DNA of 12,814 nucleotides from Candidatus Omnitrophota bacterium. GTDB lineage: Bacteria; Omnitrophota; Gorgyraeia; Tantalellales; Tantalellaceae. Made by a program: the position numbers and the translations under genes. Shown piece by piece: positions 12,271 through 12,814 of the stretch. The DNA is taken from contig JAQUNB010000006.1 of the NCBI GenBank assembly GCA_028717825.1, forward strand, positions 1 through 12,814, given 5' to 3'. The notes beneath the pieces were generated by a model. The model searched no databases and was not told where the DNA came from. It saw nothing but the letters and a program-made list of their open reading frames with translations. How positions within the stretch are numbered: position 1 is the stretch's first letter; each line of letters starts with the position of its first letter.

Positions 12271-12814
12271 CTAACTCTTTCCAAAAATTTCCATATACTT
12301 TGCATTTATCGCATCTACCTCTTCGACCGATAATGCCCAGTCTGGAGCGCCAACGTTGACATCAAGCTGGTTCAAATTTCTGCATCCCGCGAGACAGCTC
12401 GCCACTTCAGGATGATCTGTAACCCAATTGACCGCCGCTTGGGCAACCGGCGCTTTATGTTTATCCGCGATGTGTTTCAATAGTTCCACTACTTCCTTAG
12501 TTCTGCTCCAGAACGGCTCCTTGTAGTATTTGTAAAAAAAGGACCGGACATCGCCTTTGGCAAAATTCGGTCGCTCACTGTATTTGCCGGTCAATATCCC
12601 TCCTCCCAGCGCGCCATAAGAAAGTATCGAGATGTTTTTTTCTTTGCAAAAAGGAACAAGTTCTTTTTCGATCTTTCTCTCAAGGATAGAATATTGGACC
12701 TGGTTACTTACAATGTTCGCCTGTTGGCACGCGTCTTCCAAAACTTTTTTGTCAAAATTGGAAACGCCGATATACCTGATCTTCCCTTCTTTGATAAGCT
12801 TATTCAACTCCCCG
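12271..12814 (-). CDS. Aldo/keto reductase (partial, 5' end beyond right edge)
   Basis: The reading frame is open to the window edge and ends with TAG at 12271. The visible 180 or so residues are the C-terminal part of an NADP(H)-dependent aldo/keto reductase: GKIRYIGVSNF near the start, QVQYSILERKIEKELVPFC, then ISILSYGALGGGILTGKY (the PLGxGLLTGK-type motif), a VAQAAVNWVTDHPEVASCLAG strand-helix, and a C-terminal cofactor-phosphate region GCRNLNQLDVN. The family forms a TIM barrel and reduces aldehydes or ketones; the substrate cannot be inferred. The catalytic Asp-Tyr-Lys-His residues lie in the missing N-terminal part. The apparent TTG start at 12807 is an artefact of the edge, because the frame continues upstream as G-E-L-N-K-L. 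It is on the same strand as the giant gene but separated by 216 bp, so it is probably a different transcript. Confidence 0.9.
   Translation of the reverse strand, partial: GELNKLIKEGKIRYIGVSNFDKKVLEDACQQANIVSNQVQYSILERKIEKELVPFCKEKNISILSYGALGGGILTGKYSERPNFAKGDVRSFFYKYYKEPFWSRTKEVVELLKHIADKHKAPVAQAAVNWVTDHPEVASCLAGCRNLNQLDVNVGAPDWALSVEEVDAINAKYMEIFGKS

Noticed and set aside
12805..12807. TTG as the start of the aldo/keto reductase
   Set aside because: The frame stays open to the window edge, and a family member needs roughly another 100 or more residues with the catalytic tetrad upstream.

Overview
The window looks like a chromosomal piece of an uncultured Gram-negative-type bacterium, most likely from the candidate phylum Omnitrophota (Omnitrophica) or a relative. 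The grounds are a 2607-residue exported mosaic protein of a style I associate with that group, its N-terminal 'VIHIQDxHC ... ITGGFHT' domain, and intergenic DNA rich in short palindromes and degenerate heptamer arrays. This assignment is inference from memory. No rRNA, tRNA, CRISPR or transposase gene is visible.

Layout, left to right. (1) 1-92, minus: the first 30 codons of an exported protein that runs off the left edge. (2) 93-516: non-coding, with a small hairpin, two near-perfect or perfect ~30-bp palindromes and one copy of a 29-bp direct repeat. (3) 517-2112, minus: an exported beta-propeller protein whose C-terminal third resembles part of a TolC-type outer-membrane efflux protein. 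The second copy of the 29-bp repeat lies in its leader. (4) 2113-2670: a dense regulatory region. It holds back-to-back promoters sharing a -35 zone, a possible ~80-nt terminated small RNA or attenuated leader, an 89-nt long hairpin, and a 16-bp perfect palindrome abutting a promoter placed so close to the next ATG that the message is probably leaderless. (5) 2671-3945, plus: a family GH1 beta-glycosidase with an altered acid/base motif (TEP instead of NEP). (6) 3946-4230: the gap between convergent genes, almost entirely built of ~7-bp units with dyad symmetry. (7) 4231-12054, minus: the giant protein. In order it has a signal peptide, a ChaN/TraB/EreA-like domain interrupted by a heptamer-repeat-encoded linker, a GNAT acetyltransferase-like domain, a CPBP (CAAX/Abi) intramembrane protease, a GSx...SDLDL nucleotidyltransferase-like domain, two tandem protein-kinase-like modules (first lacking, second keeping the catalytic Asp residues), a class I methyltransferase-like domain and an unrecognised C-terminal domain. 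(8) 12055-12270: short promoter-bearing gap. (9) 12271-12814, minus: 3' two-thirds or so of an aldo/keto reductase running off the right edge.

The genes do not form an obvious single pathway. The GH1 enzyme is set apart by its own strand, promoter and operator-like palindrome. The most notable object is the giant protein: an exported or membrane-anchored polypeptide carrying at least five different nucleotide- or cofactor-using folds plus a membrane protease that might process it. All functional calls come from motif reading without database searches.
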